64,000 nt of DNA from Rapana venosa (Eukaryota > Mollusca > Gastropoda > Neogastropoda > Muricidae): positions 13,099,551 through 13,163,550 of the forward strand of contig CM054135.1 in assembly GCA_028751875.1 (NCBI GenBank), given 5' to 3'. How positions within the stretch are numbered: the stretch's first letter is position 1; every line of letters begins with the position of its first letter. The notes beneath the pieces were generated by a model. That model searched no databases, was not told the origin of the DNA, and was given only the letters and a program-made list of their open reading frames with translations. Shown in pieces: positions 32,696 to 44,319 of the stretch. Position numbers and translations under genes: made by a program.

Positions 32696-33658
32696 TGTTA
32701 TTTTGTTTGCTTTTGTGCTTTCTGAAACAGTGAAAAAGTATTTAGGTTGTGGCTGTGCGCGTTGGTATGTGTGCGGTAATTGTTTGAATACACTGCTTAT
32801 AATACAAGGCCAGGACTGTCATTGGTGTGAACTTTTGCAGTAAACCGGTGACATCGTGTGTACAATGATGATATTGTGCATTCGATTTTTTTAACTCTCT
32901 GATTTGCCATAATGTCTGATTTAACGTGATAATTGGTATTTCAGATCTGGACATATGGGATTGTTGTGCAATGCATGCTTACGAATGCTTTGGAAACATT
33001 AGCTGTTGTTGTTTGTTTTCAGAATGATGTTTAAATGTCTTGTCTTTGTGGTGTGACTATACCTAATGTACTTTCTATTTATGAGGTAGTAAAGTTTTCT
33101 TGGATCTTGTAACGGATTTAATTAACCTACCAGGATTACTATGCTTCCACGGAGATACACACATTGTCTTACAGTCAGAAGAAAATCATGATAATGTTGA
33201 CTCCAAAAATGTTTACACACATCAGAACGCTAGAGTAATTCTAAACCCTAGTGTTTTTGTCTGTACGCAAGCTCTCTTTTCACTGAGAAATTCACCATCT
33301 CCCATACAGTTGGATTTCACACTTGTTCTCACTCGGTGTCTCAGTGCAAAACCATGAAGAAAAATATGATCAGTATGTTGATAAAAATCTCCCCTCTCCA
33401 ATACCCTAATACACTCTGCATGACTGAAGCGTCTGACCTTTAGAATATTTTGCGTCTCTCTTTTTGACTGCATTGCCGCCAGGTATCCTCTTCACTGTCT
33501 CCTAGTATTTTCTCTCAACGTATCATGTATTGGTGGAAAAAGTCTTCTCCAGCACGAACTTGTTTGCTGATAGGAATAAAGATCAGTCTGTGTCTGCGCA
33601 ATCCCTTTACATCTGAGTGCATGTAAATAAACATGCATTTTTTAATGCGCTTTTACAC
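32696..33658. other. unique sequence, no gene called
   Basis: The 33100-33357 region is open on both strands but has no ATG-initiated or recognisable peptide. Confidence 0.35.
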
Positions 33659-33698
<40 letters not shown>

Positions 33699-33848
33699 AC
33701 ACACAACACACACCTACGCACATACACATTCGCACGTACGTACATGCTCAATCCTGCGCACACATACACATACTCCATATCCCGCAGGTGGACAAAAAAC
33801 ACGAACAGTCTTAGGTTCAATTCCACCCCAACACACACACACACAATC

Positions 33849-33894
<46 letters not shown>

Positions 33895-33925
33895 CTCTCT
33901 CTCTCTCTGTCTCTCTCTTTCTCTC
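33659..33925. repeat. (CA)n and (CTGT)n-(CT)n microsatellites
   Basis: CA at 33659-33715 and CTGT followed by CT at 33848-33925, separated by unique DNA. Confidence 0.9.
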
Positions 33926-34016
33926 TTATATATCCCTAAGGGCGGGGACTGGATGTAAAAAAAGCACATGGGTGCTTATTCATTATCCTCGAAATAAAAG
34001 AATTTGTCATTGTCCC
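33926..34016 (+). mobile_element. family T retroelement 3' end
   Basis: tatatccctaagggcgggga, ctggatgtaaaaaaagcac, agcacatgggtgct hairpin, attatcctcgaaataaaag, aatttgtcattgtc. It has the TAAGGGCGGGG block in place of the SINE-1 body, so it represents the LINE-type version of the tail. Confidence 0.65.
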
Positions 34017-34126
34017 GCAGGCATGCACATGCCCATGTGCGCACGCACACATAAGACTCCTAGAGTCGCACATGGACATGCATACTCTTATAATGTGTAC
34101 GCACACCCATACACACATACCTATAC

Positions 34127-34178
<52 letters not shown>

Positions 34179-34205
34179 ACACACACACACACACACACAC
34201 ACGCA
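34017..34205. repeat. CA/TG-rich patch and (CT)n-(CA)n
   Basis: CT at 34128-34174 and CA at 34176-34203. Confidence 0.85.
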
Positions 34206-34593
34206 CCCTTCGACAAACTAGATGCCACTTTATAACTCAAGATTAACAGCAAGATGTCGAGATGGGTTTAAAAAAGAAAGGGTGTGGGTGTGTATTAATT
34301 ATTCGTCTTGACATGACTCAGTACATAATAATCATAACACTTCAGGTGGGAGTAGGGTTATAAAAAATAAAGGAGATTAGGGCGCACTCTATTTTTCATC
34401 ATATTTGAACAGAGAATATTCTATTTCGGGAAAATATCGCCGGTAGTGTATAATTCTCTTGTCCTGTTCAGAATAGAAACGTCTTAGTTCTGTGTTGTTT
34501 TGTGAGAGTCATGAACTTAAAAGCAGTTTGTCTTGCTTCGCTGAATGCCCGTGTCATTCATCCCCGAGAATGCTGCATTTATTTCTAATCAGT

Positions 34594-34595
<2 letters not shown>
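34206..34595. other. unique sequence
   Basis: No gene or shared repeat. Confidence 0.4.
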
Positions 34596-34676
<81 letters not shown>

Positions 34677-34819
34677 ATAGGCACGACGCGCGTGCATACA
34701 TGCGTCTATGCGTAGATTTGTGCATGCATGTAACTATCAGTTTTGTTCACGTGTGCAACATGGTTAATATGAGTCTGTATGAAAGCGCTGTGTGCATGTG
34801 TGAATCCTTGTGTGTGAAG

Positions 34820-34872
<53 letters not shown>

Positions 34873-34930
34873 AGTGCATGCGTGCGTGGGTGCGTGTATG
34901 TGTCTGTGTGTGTATGTGTGTGTGTGTAGC
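34596..34930. repeat. two (GT)n microsatellites
   Basis: Pure GT of about 80 bp at 34596-34674 and GT at 34826-34868 with degenerate flanks to 34928. The unique DNA between them is AT/GC mixed. Confidence 0.9.
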
Positions 34931-34980
34931 TATGTGTTTTATTCTTTTATATTTTATTTATTCTTTTATTCATTCTTTTA

Positions 34981-35290
34981 TTTCGAGGATAATGGAATAA
35001 GCACTCATGTCCCCGTGTTTATGTAGTTTTGTAAATTTTGTCATCCGTTCCCATTGGCACACAATGGACTTCTCTTCCGAAAAGCGGAACGGGTTTTAAC
35101 ATGTGAGCAAGATGTTCTGCGTGCGTTCGCACACGGGACCTTGGTTTATAGTCTCAACCAAAGGACTTTTGGGGAGAGTGGAGTCGGCACTGGTGTTAAC
35201 TCCAGAGGAAAAATCCTCTTGAACGAGATTCGAACCAGGTTCAGCAGATCACGAATGCATCACTCTAACCACTAGGCTATCCCATCCCCA
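34981..35290 (-). mobile_element. SINE-1, full-length (tRNA head to 3' end)
   Basis: The sense strand is minus. Head at the right end: A box TAGCCTAGTGG (antisense at 35269-35279) and B box GGTTCGAATC (antisense near 35228-35238), about 32 bp apart. Body and 3' end follow to tcgaggataatggaataagc at 34982. The 3' hairpin region is partly deleted (agcactcatgtccccg). It is about 310 bp, and with 35335-35662 it defines the family. Confidence 0.9.
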
Positions 35291-35334
35291 TGTGTTTGTG
35301 TGTTTATTTATTTTATAGTTTATTTTATTCTTTT

Positions 35335-35662
35335 ATATTGAGGATAATGGAATAAGCACATGTTTTTTTTTTACATCAAGTCCCCGTGTGTATGCGGTTT
35401 TGTAAATTCTGTCATCTGTTCCCACCGGCACACAATGGCCTACTCTTACGAAAAGCGGAACAGGATTTAACGTGTGCGCAAGATTTTCTGCGTGCGTTTG
35501 CACACAGGACCTTGGTTTATAGTCTCATCCGAAGGAGTTTTTGGGAGAGTGGGGTCTGCATTGATATTAACTCCAGGGGAAACTATCCCCTTGAACGGGA
35601 ATCGAACCCGGGTCGTCAGATTGCGAGCGCAATGTTCTAGCCACTAGGCTATCCCGTCCCCC
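35335..35662 (-). mobile_element. SINE-1, full-length
   Basis: Same structure and orientation as the neighbouring copy: A box antisense at 35641-35651, B box antisense aatcgaaccc near 35600-35609, body landmarks aaaagcggaacaggatttaa and tttgcacacaggaccttgg, 3' end at attgaggataatggaataag. It lies only about 45 bp from the other copy. Confidence 0.9.
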
Positions 35663-36025
35663 TGTGTGTGTGTGTGTGTGTGTGTGTGGTATTTGAACTT
35701 GTGTGCGCGTGCCTGTGCGTGCATGGATGTACTCGCTTTGGCGTGTCCTAACGACGGAGACACCGCCAGCTCTTTTGTCTTGAAAGGGCCGGCCCTTACT
35801 TTTGTGCTATGCTGGTGCCTTCTTCAGCTAAAGGTCTAGCAGGCAGTGCAGTACAGTACAGCACAGTGAAGGCCATGGGATCCCCTAGCTGCTGCTGATC
35901 CTGCAGATTGCTGGCCTGCTCTTGCGTCATTGTCACTGGAGACTGACTGTTGAGGAGGACAAAGGGGATCGTTGTGTCTGAGGTCACATCCCTTCTGAAT
36001 GTTTCCACACCCGTGTCACAGAGGG
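35663..36025. other. unique sequence
   Basis: Short GT at 35663-35687; no gene recognised. Confidence 0.4.
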
Positions 36026-36262
36026 TCAGTCACGTAGAACATCTTGCGCAGACGTTGAAGCCTGTTCCACCTTTCGGAAGAGTAGGTTATTTGTGCCTGT
36101 TCGAAGGGATGACAAAATTGACCAAACCGCATGCACATGGGGACTGAATGTAAAAAAATGACGTGAGAGGGACTGAATCTTTAAAAAAAAGCATATGAGT
36201 ACTTATTCCATTTTATACTCTAAATGAAAGAATGACTGAAAACAATTAGTAAATAAATAAAA
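36026..36262 (+). mobile_element. SINE-1 fragment with a small internal duplication
   Basis: gtagaacatcttgcgcagac, cctgttccacctttcggaag, ggatgacaaaattgaccaaa, gcatgcacatggggactgaa, then a second gagggactgaat block, gagtacttattccat and a (TAAA)n tail. The body before GAACATCTT is missing. Confidence 0.8.
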
Positions 36263-36267
36263 CATTT

Positions 36268-36360
36268 CTGCATGTGCGCGCGCACGCACCCGCGCATACA
36301 CGCAGACACATATGCGTGCACGCACGCGCGCGCGCGCGCACACACACACATACACACACA
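36268..36360. repeat. CG/CA alternating tract
   Basis: Imperfect (CGCA)n/(CA)n with cgcgcgcgcg. Confidence 0.85.
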
Positions 36361-36524
36361 TCCCCCTACCTGCTCGAGTACTCGGGATGAACTAGCTATT
36401 TTGCGCAGCCCTGTTTTAATGGACAGAAATGACTGACCTTCTCCCTGGAGACAGCTAGGGACTTCAGGGTATCACTGAACAAAAGCTCTGATAGGCAAGA
36501 TAGGCACTGCTAGCCCAGGTAATC

Positions 36525-36528
<4 letters not shown>

Positions 36529-36608
<80 letters not shown>

Positions 36609-36610
36609 GT
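36529..36610. repeat. (GA)n followed by (GACA)n
   Basis: GA to about 36570, then ten GACA units. Confidence 0.95.
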
Positions 36611-36839
36611 GACAGGTTTGAAAGAGGGGAACGGAACAAAGAGAGTACCAGGAAAGCACATTATCAGGATAAGCGGGGGCTGAAGAACAGAAAAGGGGGT
36701 TGTGAAAGGGTTCATGGTAAGAGTGTGTGTGTAGCCTACGTGATGTTGGGTGTTGTAGGCTAGTGGGGCCCTAGTTAATGCAGGAGAGTGCCTGTGTTAA
36801 AAGGCAAGATGATGTCACCGTGGACGTGAGTGTGTGATG

Positions 36840-37690
36840 AACAAAGAAGGTCATCGGGATCTACAGAGGTGGGTCGTGGTCATAGGATCCATCATAGATA
36901 GGGATGGTTTGTCATGGTCACAGAGGAGGGTAACCTATCATACACATAGAGACTCGTCATAGAATTCGGTAGGGTTGTTATGGACACAAAGGGTCACCCT
37001 GAATCTACAGTGTCGCCATAGATATAGAGGGTCATCAAGAACAAGAGGGTCATTAGATATCATCAGGGACACAGAAGAACAGTAGGGACACAGGGGGTTA
37101 CCAGGGACACAGAGAATTACCAAAAGAAACAGGGGGTTGTCAGGGTCATAGAGGATCATCAAGGACATGGAGTGTCATCAAGGGCATAGAGGTCATCAAG
37201 AACACAGAGGGTCATCAAAGACAAAGAGGTCATCAAGAACATAGAGGTCATCAGGGACACAGGGGGTCATCAGGGACACAGAGGGTCATCAGGGACACAG
37301 AGGGTCATCAGGGACTCAGAGGATTATCAAGGACTCAGTCACCATGGACATAGAGGTCACCAAGGACACAGAGGGTCATCAAGAACGCAGAGGTCATGAA
37401 GGACACAGAGGTAATCGAGAATACAGAGGGTCATCAAGGATACAGAGGGTCATCAAGGATACAGTGGGTCATTAAGGATACAGAGGGTCATCAAGGATAC
37501 AGAGGGTCATCAAGGATATAGAGGGTCATCAAGGATATAGAGGGTCATCAAGGATGTAGAGGGTCATCAAGGATATAGAGGGTCATCAAGGATATAGAGG
37601 GTCATCAAGGATATAGAGGGTCATCAAGGATGTAGAGGGTCATCAAGGATATAGAGGGTCATCAAGGATACAGAGGGTCATCAAAGACGC
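36840..37690. repeat. 19-bp minisatellite, about 40 units
   Basis: Unit gagggtcatcaaggatata. The core 37400-37690 is homogeneous; the left half is increasingly diverged (gggtcatcagggacacaga, gaggtcatcaagaacat), so the array ages outward from the right. Confidence 0.95.
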
Positions 37691-37959
37691 ATCATACACA
37701 GAAGGCCACCACTCCCCATACAATGCACACATAGGATCGCGAGGGAATCGCCCTCGGACACAGATGACCATCACAGAAACGTGTTGCTGACACCCACATA
37801 GAAACTCAACAACATAATTATCAGATCCAGTGCACATGTCATCATACCCGGCATCACACTACAACACGTCACGCGCAGACCACGTCACGGACACATCACG
37901 CCAGCCACAGGGGTCATCAGATCCACCCGTCCTTCAGGTCAGGGGCACATGATGTCCTG

Positions 37960-37960
<1 letters not shown>

Positions 37961-38014
<54 letters not shown>

Positions 38015-38072
38015 CACACACACACACAGGGGGAAACATGCAACCAAGTACACACACACACACACCCGCTAC
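37961..38072. repeat. (CA)n microsatellites
   Basis: CA at 37961-38028 and 38050-38065. The preceding 37691-37960 is CAC/ATCA-rich and unassigned. Confidence 0.9.
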
Positions 38073-38150
38073 ATCAGCGGAATTTATGGCACAAAAAAGC
38101 GCCACCGACTGACAGGTCTGACAGGGTCAGCGAACCCAGATGTTGTCAGT
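38073..38150. promoter_or_regulatory. candidate cis-regulatory stretch (Hox/Meis-like motifs)
   Basis: Repeat-free sequence with TTTATGGC (reverse GCCATAAA, posterior-Hox/Cdx-like) and two TGACAG (Meis/TGIF-like) words within about 50 bp. Motif reading only; conservation is not tested. Confidence 0.2.
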
Positions 38151-38560
38151 GTGCAGGGGTGGGGTTATTTGTGGGGGGCCGGGGCTAAGGGGGGACCATT
38201 GTCAGCCGCTTGCCATCTCCTTATTTGTGGAGGTGAGGCCAGGGGGGAGGGAGGGAGGGAGGAGGAGGGGGTGACAGGGCAGGAAGACAGAGGCGTTGTT
38301 ATCAGATGGAGGCGTAATGCTGCTTGCAATGCTTTGGGTTTTCGGCAATAGCGGCCGGCTCCGGAATTGAGTTCCCCGCCTCACATCTCAAATGCCATCA
38401 CAGCAGGAGCGAAAGAAAGAAAGGGGGTAAAACATTAATTTTTATCTGGAGGAAAAGAACAGGGGTGGAGGTATTCGCGTGGGCACACTGCGTGTATTGT
38501 TTGATCCCTGTGCATACGCGTGATGACGCACCTACGTGCGCGTGTACGCAGGGAACACTT
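38151..38560. other. GC-rich unique sequence
   Basis: G-rich blocks at 38175-38275 with (GGGA)n. No gene recognised. Confidence 0.4.
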
Positions 38561-38662
38561 GCACACACACACACACACACAAACGCACGCAGACTCATGC
38601 TAGCGCACGCATGCGTCGCACATATACACACTTACCAGCACACACTGTGTGTGTGTGTGTGA
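38561..38662. repeat. (CA)n, CGCA-rich and (GT)n tracts
   Basis: CA at 38561-38580 and GT at 38646-38661, with CA/CG words between. Confidence 0.8.
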
Positions 38663-38930
38663 GGTCTTGAGCAGGCGGTTTGTATACGAAATTACAGGAA
38701 TGGCAGTAGATGTAGAAAATTCATTTGTGCTTTACAGTTCGTTCAATCATTCAATTCTTCCTTTCTCTTATTGACTTAGTTTCAACTTTCGGACGCTGTC
38801 TACAAATTAAGTTCACTGTGGTTTAAAGTTCATTCTGTCAAGTCTCCTGCCTGTCGTGCCCCCAGTTGGTGCGAGCGTCTGTTTGTATGGGAAACAAATT
38901 AATATTCTGTCAGTGTGTTTTTGATGAGTG

Positions 38931-39140
38931 CCTTTGAAGGTAATGACAAGGGTGATGGCGATAAAATCCTGCATAATGAATGTGGCCAACACACTGATTT
39001 AGCGCTGTCAGGGGGGATGGAGATAGCCATCTGCAGATGGGCTCATAAATCTACACGGCTAGCCTGCTTTGCACAGAGAATAAGAGAAAATAATAAATGC
39101 GTATTGTCCATAAAACGAACGAGGACATGTTTAATTTGCT
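38931..39140. promoter_or_regulatory. candidate cis-regulatory stretch (E-box palindrome, homeodomain words)
   Basis: Repeat-free. Contains a 14-bp perfect palindrome ccatctgcagatgg (39027-39040) made of two overlapping CATCTG/CAGATG E-boxes, tgcataatgaatg (POU/homeodomain-like), ctgtca (Meis-like), and ccataaaacg (posterior-Hox-like). The grouping is suggestive but unproven. Confidence 0.2.
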
Positions 39141-39769
39141 CCAAAAAATCCTGTGGAAATGAGTTCAGTTTTGTCAAAAAAAAGTGTCTTGTGTGAGCCC
39201 AGCATATTGTATTAAAAGTGTTAGTATAAAATAGGATTTTTGTTGTTCATCATGAACGAGGATTCTGCGTTAACATGATTTAAAGTGTATTCTCCAAAAA
39301 AGTTTAACTATAGAAGAGTAGTTTGTAGGAAAAAACCTGGCTTTTAAATGCGTTGGGTTAGAACGTATTTTGTGATAAACATAACTATCTTCCAACTGCA
39401 TTCAGCTGAAAATGCTGTTGTTAGTTTACTGGAAATGTACAAGTTAGCACACTATTCGTGAATATAAATTGGCTTTCCAGGGGCCTGCTACCAGACCAGG
39501 TTTTGTCATACACGAAGATCTGCTTGAACATAGATTGATTTTCGAAGCACTTTTCCAAAACATTTTATTCGTAATATAAGCAAAAAAGTAATAACACAAG
39601 ACTTAAGTGTTTGGCAAAACACATTTTCCTGTTACTTGAAACCCTCATGGGATGAAAAGATTGGGTAAACACGTATGAGTGATGTGGAAACAGCCTGTGC
39701 GACCGCGCTGTCTCTCCAACCGATACCTTTGTGCAGTGTGCAGGGGTGCTCTTTCTCCACGAAACCGCT
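39141..39769. other. unique AT-rich sequence
   Basis: No gene or shared repeat. Confidence 0.4.
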
Positions 39770-39852
39770 GTTGAGTGCTGTACGCATTCAGAGACTGGAA
39801 GTGCAAAAAGTGCTTGAGAGCTTATTCCAGTATTCTCGACATAAAAGAATGT
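39770..39852 (+). mobile_element. diverged SINE-1 3' end
   Basis: agagactggaagtgcaaaaa, gtgcttgagagcttattcca, ttctcgacataaaagaatg correspond to the SINE-1/T tail in order. Confidence 0.55.
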
Positions 39853-40271
39853 AAGCAAGTTAAAAAAAAACCAGCAACAAAACTTTCTGATTAAATGCCT
39901 ATCACATCTGCTAGTTTTTGTTGTTGTTGTTGTTACATTACTTTTGCCCTGGGCAGCTATTTTATCTGAAGTATTTTATTTTTTTATGTTATAAAAGTGC
40001 ATATGCTGTATCTATGTGAAAGGACACGTTTCCTGCGTGGAAGTATATTACACTTGGATACATGTGCTCGGCATTTCACATCAGTAATTCTTCCCTATAG
40101 CAACGTGTGTGTGGCGGGAAGATGCTTTTGCCATGAAGTGCAACACGTTTTCGTCTGAAGCCCCCCCCTCCCCTCCTCCTCCCTCACAAACTCTGAAAAG
40201 ACTCGATGTATTTTAATTTTTGAAAAAAAAAAAGTGTAAAAATACATGCTTCTGAGTATATTTCTACCATC

Positions 40272-40273
<2 letters not shown>
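39853..40273. other. unique sequence
   Basis: (TTG)n near 39917-39934; no gene. Confidence 0.4.

Positions 40274-40345
<72 letters not shown>
40274..40345. repeat. (GT)n microsatellite
   Basis: About 65 bp of GT. Confidence 0.95.
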
Positions 40346-40437
40346 TCAAGTCAAGTCAAAAGTTTTATTTCCAGATGGTTCATTGAATAAGCAATGCATT
40401 TGCGTTTTTTCATCAAGCCATCTATCTAAGAACAAAT
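40346..40437 (-). mobile_element. T-like retroelement 3' end (diverged)
   Basis: tcaagtcaagtcaaaagttt, tatttccagatggttcattg, aataagcaatgcatttgcg, tttttcatcaagccatct follow the layout of T copies (TCAAG repeats, a decayed GAAATAAA block, ATTGAATAA, a small hairpin, T-run, catcAAgcc). It abuts the GT microsatellite. Confidence 0.5.
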
Positions 40438-40554
40438 TTCTTAATGATTATACTGAAATACTACATTATTGCAACCTTTACCATTAAATTAACCCAGTAA
40501 AAAGAGGAAAATCGATAAGATAATACATTGGAAAATACAAATTACACACATATA

Positions 40555-40655
40555 CATACACACGCACACACATACTCATACACACCTGCGCGCGCGCATG
40601 CGTGCGTGCGTGCGTGTGTGTGTGTGTGTGTGTGTGTGTTGTGTGTGTGTGTAAA
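40555..40655. repeat. CA/CG/GT alternating tract
   Basis: CA-rich, then gcgcgcgc, (GTGC)n and GT. Confidence 0.85.
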
Positions 40656-40814
40656 ACACTTTGTCTGCCGTTAAAGTGCACTCACAGTTGGAAGGAGATC
40701 TTGACGGATAAATGCACTGGTGCTGATGGTGATGTTATCTATCAAGAATTTGTTTTGTTTTGTTGGTGTTTCTTTCATAGAGGTAGGTGTACTGATGGTG
40801 AAGGAGATTGTCAA

Positions 40815-41000
<186 letters not shown>

Positions 41001-41097
41001 GAATAAACTCATACATGTCGTGCAAACATAGGAATCCGTGCACTCGCGCACGCACACACACGCACACACGCACACGCACACATACATACAAACACAG

Positions 41098-41282
41098 AGA
41101 AAATCTTGCACACACGTTAAAACCCGTTACGCATTTTGGGAGAGTAGGCCATTGTGTGCTGTTGGGAACGGATGACAAAATTTAGAAAACTGCATACACA
41201 GGGACTGGATGTAAAAGAGCGCATTAGTGCTTATTCCATTATCCTCGAAATATAAGAATAAAATAAATACATAAATAAAAAA
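41098..41282 (+). mobile_element. SINE-1 fragment
   Basis: aaaatcttgcacacacgtta, aaacccgttacgcatttt, aggccattgtgtgctgttgg, gggactggatgtaaaag, agcgcattagtgct hairpin, tccattatcctcgaaata, (TAAA)n tail. The body upstream of ATCTTG is replaced by (CA)n/(CGCA)n at 41047-41095. Confidence 0.85.
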
Positions 41283-41381
41283 TCTACACAAAACACAAAC
41301 ACAGTAAGACACACACAAACACAAAGACACAAACACGCGCACAGACACCACCCACCCAACCCACACACACCCCTTCAGTGC

Positions 41382-41432
41382 CCGAGTGCTTATTCCATAT
41401 CCTCGAAATAAAAGATAAATAAATAAAAGAAT
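41382..41432 (+). mobile_element. SINE-1/T 3' terminal fragment
   Basis: gtgcccgagtgcttattcca, tcctcgaaataaaagataaa. It lies 100 bp downstream of the previous copy, in the same orientation. Confidence 0.65.
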
Positions 41433-42040
41433 TAAAAAAAAAGACAGGCTCACAAACTCACTATTTATTACAGCGGCGCGCTTTCGGCACAGAGCTACCA
41501 GATCAGCTCGACAAAAGATAATAAATAAAGATTAAAATATAGTAATGTTCAATATCATATATATATATAGAGTGAGAGATGGGGACGAGGAGTGTCAGAG
41601 AAGAAGAAGAGAGACAGAGTAGATGAGATAAGCAGAGATAAGAGAGAGAGAGAGAGCTTTAGGCACAGTTAAGAGGACAACAATAGCAGCAGAGAGAGAG
41701 GAGATGACAGAGAGAGCAGGTAGTAGGTTTAGGAGCAAAAACTGGCGCCAGGTTGGAACGCTAGAAAAAAGAGTGGGGGATGAGGTGGTAGTAATCGACG
41801 AAGGGAACAGTTTAGGACTATAAAACCGTCACCCCAGGTGGAAAGCTTTATGTAAAAAAGGCATGCGAGGGAGGGCTTTGATAAAGTAAAGTCGGGCTAA
41901 TGATGGAATACTCACGATTAATAGCACAACCTTAATCTTGAACTACATAGGACCGTAAGTGGGCTTTGATAATAATTATAGTCGGATAAGCGAGGGGAGA
42001 GAGGAGAGAATAAGAGACCATAGAGTAACCTATAAAATAG
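41433..42040. other. unique, purine-rich in part
   Basis: GA-rich patches 41570-41710; otherwise no gene or shared repeat. Confidence 0.4.
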
Positions 42041-42262
42041 GGATGTGGGGGGAGAGAGGGAGGAGATAGAGAGAGATAGAGAGAGAGAGGAGGGAGAGGA
42101 GAGAGAGAGGAGAGAGAGAGATGTAGATAGAGAAGAAGAGAGAGAGGGAGAGGAGGAGAGAGAGAGAGGAGAGAGAGAGAGAAGGAGAGAGGAGAGAGAG
42201 AGAGAGAGGAGAGAGAGGAGAGAGAAAGAGAGAGGAGAGAGAGAGAGAGAGAGAGAGAGGGA
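42041..42262. repeat. degenerate GA-rich microsatellite
   Basis: GA with many GGA/GAT variants. Confidence 0.9.
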
Positions 42263-42426
42263 AACGCGCACTTAGGCACGTTCACATGCACCTGAATGCT
42301 CACATTTATGTGTATGTTTTCATGCATGCTCCCACAGTAAACCCACGCCCACGCTCGTAAACACTCACATGCATGCAGGCAGGTTTATTATGTGTCGAAA
42401 ACGACATGTATACACATTGTCTTTTA

Positions 42427-42634
<208 letters not shown>

Positions 42635-42959
42635 CCACAACCACACACATACAGCTGCCTGCACCAATCTCGACCTTCCCCCCCCCCCCCCCCCCCCCCA
42701 CCACCAAAAAAAAAAAAAAAAGAAAAAAGGAAACAAGAAATCAGACCAAACAAAACGAAACATTATAAAACAAAAACAAACAAACAACAACAGTTAAACT
42801 ACTACTCTCCCTTAAAAAAAGAAGAAGAAATATACGAATGAAGAGTAGGAACAGAGGCAAACAAAGAAACGCAATGGAAAGAGAAGGACTAACACTAGAT
42901 GCTGAGAACAATACTTGGAAAAGATGACGATGAAGAAGAAAGGAAGGAAGAAGAGGGGT

Positions 42960-43795
42960 TAGGCATCGCCCATGGTTGGCAAACCAAAGCGGCAGACGAT
43001 AGACTGATTCAACCTACACCCAAAGGACAGAGGATAGACTAATTAAAACTACCCTAAGGAAATCGAAGATAGACTAATTGTTCCAGGCACAGAAAACCTA
43101 CTAACTGAACCTACTTGTAAGGAACAAAAGATCGACTAATTAAACGTATCTCGGAAGGGCACGAATCTACTAATTAAGCCAATCTGTGAACGACAGCAGA
43201 TCTTGTAACTTAAGCCTATCTGAGAAGACGGAAGATGAACTAATGAAGTCTATCTTCTCCCCGAAAAAACACAACAGAACATTGAGTGATAAAGCTTTCC
43301 CCCAAGACACAAAAGATCTCCTCATTAAATCAGCTATCTGAAAGACATATATACTAATCAACTATTCTGAAAGACATATATAATAATCAACTATTGCTGA
43401 AAGACATATACAATAATCATTTATCTCTGAAAGACATATATACTAATCAACTTATCTCTCAAAGACATATACTAATCAACTATATTAAAAAAAAATACTC
43501 CTAGAAAATTCTACTGATGAAACATTTCTTCAAAAGACAGAAGATCAACTAATTAAAAGACCTATCCCCAACTAATTAAAATACCTATCCCAACTAATTG
43601 AAAGACCTATCCCCAACTAAATAAGATACCTATCCCCCAACTAATTAAAATACCTATCCCCAATTCATTAAAATACCTATCCCCCAACCACTTTAAACAC
43701 CTATCCCCAACTAATTAAAATAGATATCCCCAACTAATTAACGTGTCTATTCCCAACTAATAAAAAATACCTATAGACAAAGATCGACTAATGGA
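42960..43795. repeat. long decayed tandem-repeat region
   Basis: Three grades: 42960-43260 has repeats of gatagactaatt/gatcgactaatt about every 45-50 bp; 43340-43480 has about 28-bp units of ctgaaagacatatatac plus taatcaactat; 43560-43790 has about 23-bp units of cctatccccaactaatt plus aaaata. Shared words (ctaatta, cctatc) suggest one origin. Confidence 0.75.
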
Positions 43796-44189
43796 GTGGT
43801 CTGCCCCAGTGACCTAATTTTAATGGCTGAACTTCAGCCTTTTCCCTGCAGGTACCAAGTGTGTCCTTCCTCCTCCAGTCTGCTCCTCCCATCACCGCCA
43901 GTACAGTACAGCCCTACACCACGGAGAGACATTCCCTACCGGAGTGGTGTATCTAATCGATGGCTGTGGACGGTGGCATGGTCTGAGGGCTGGGCGTTGT
44001 CGCAACAGTCACGCCTGGCTTGCTTGCAGCAAAAACTGACGTCAGTCAAGGGGTCGGTGGACCAGCCACAAGCCTGAACCAACAACCAACAACCAAGCCT
44101 GTGGAAGCTGTCGACTTGAGCAAACAAGCAGCCTGCTTCTCTGCCCCCTTGCAGACATGCACGGCATGTGTGTATTCAGAGATGTAACG
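43796..44189. other. unique sequence
   Basis: ctgcaggtaccaag near 43847 looks like a splice-acceptor context, but no convincing exon follows. No gene called. Confidence 0.35.
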
Positions 44190-44203
44190 ATGGGGCGCGC
44201 GGG

Positions 44204-44234
<31 letters not shown>

Positions 44235-44265
44235 GTGCGCGCGTGCACGCACGCACGCACGCACA

Positions 44266-44319
<54 letters not shown>

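Noticed and set aside
43796..44077. Possible exon after a ctgcag acceptor-like site
   Set aside because: No convincing donor or recognisable peptide, and the upstream pyrimidine tract is weak.
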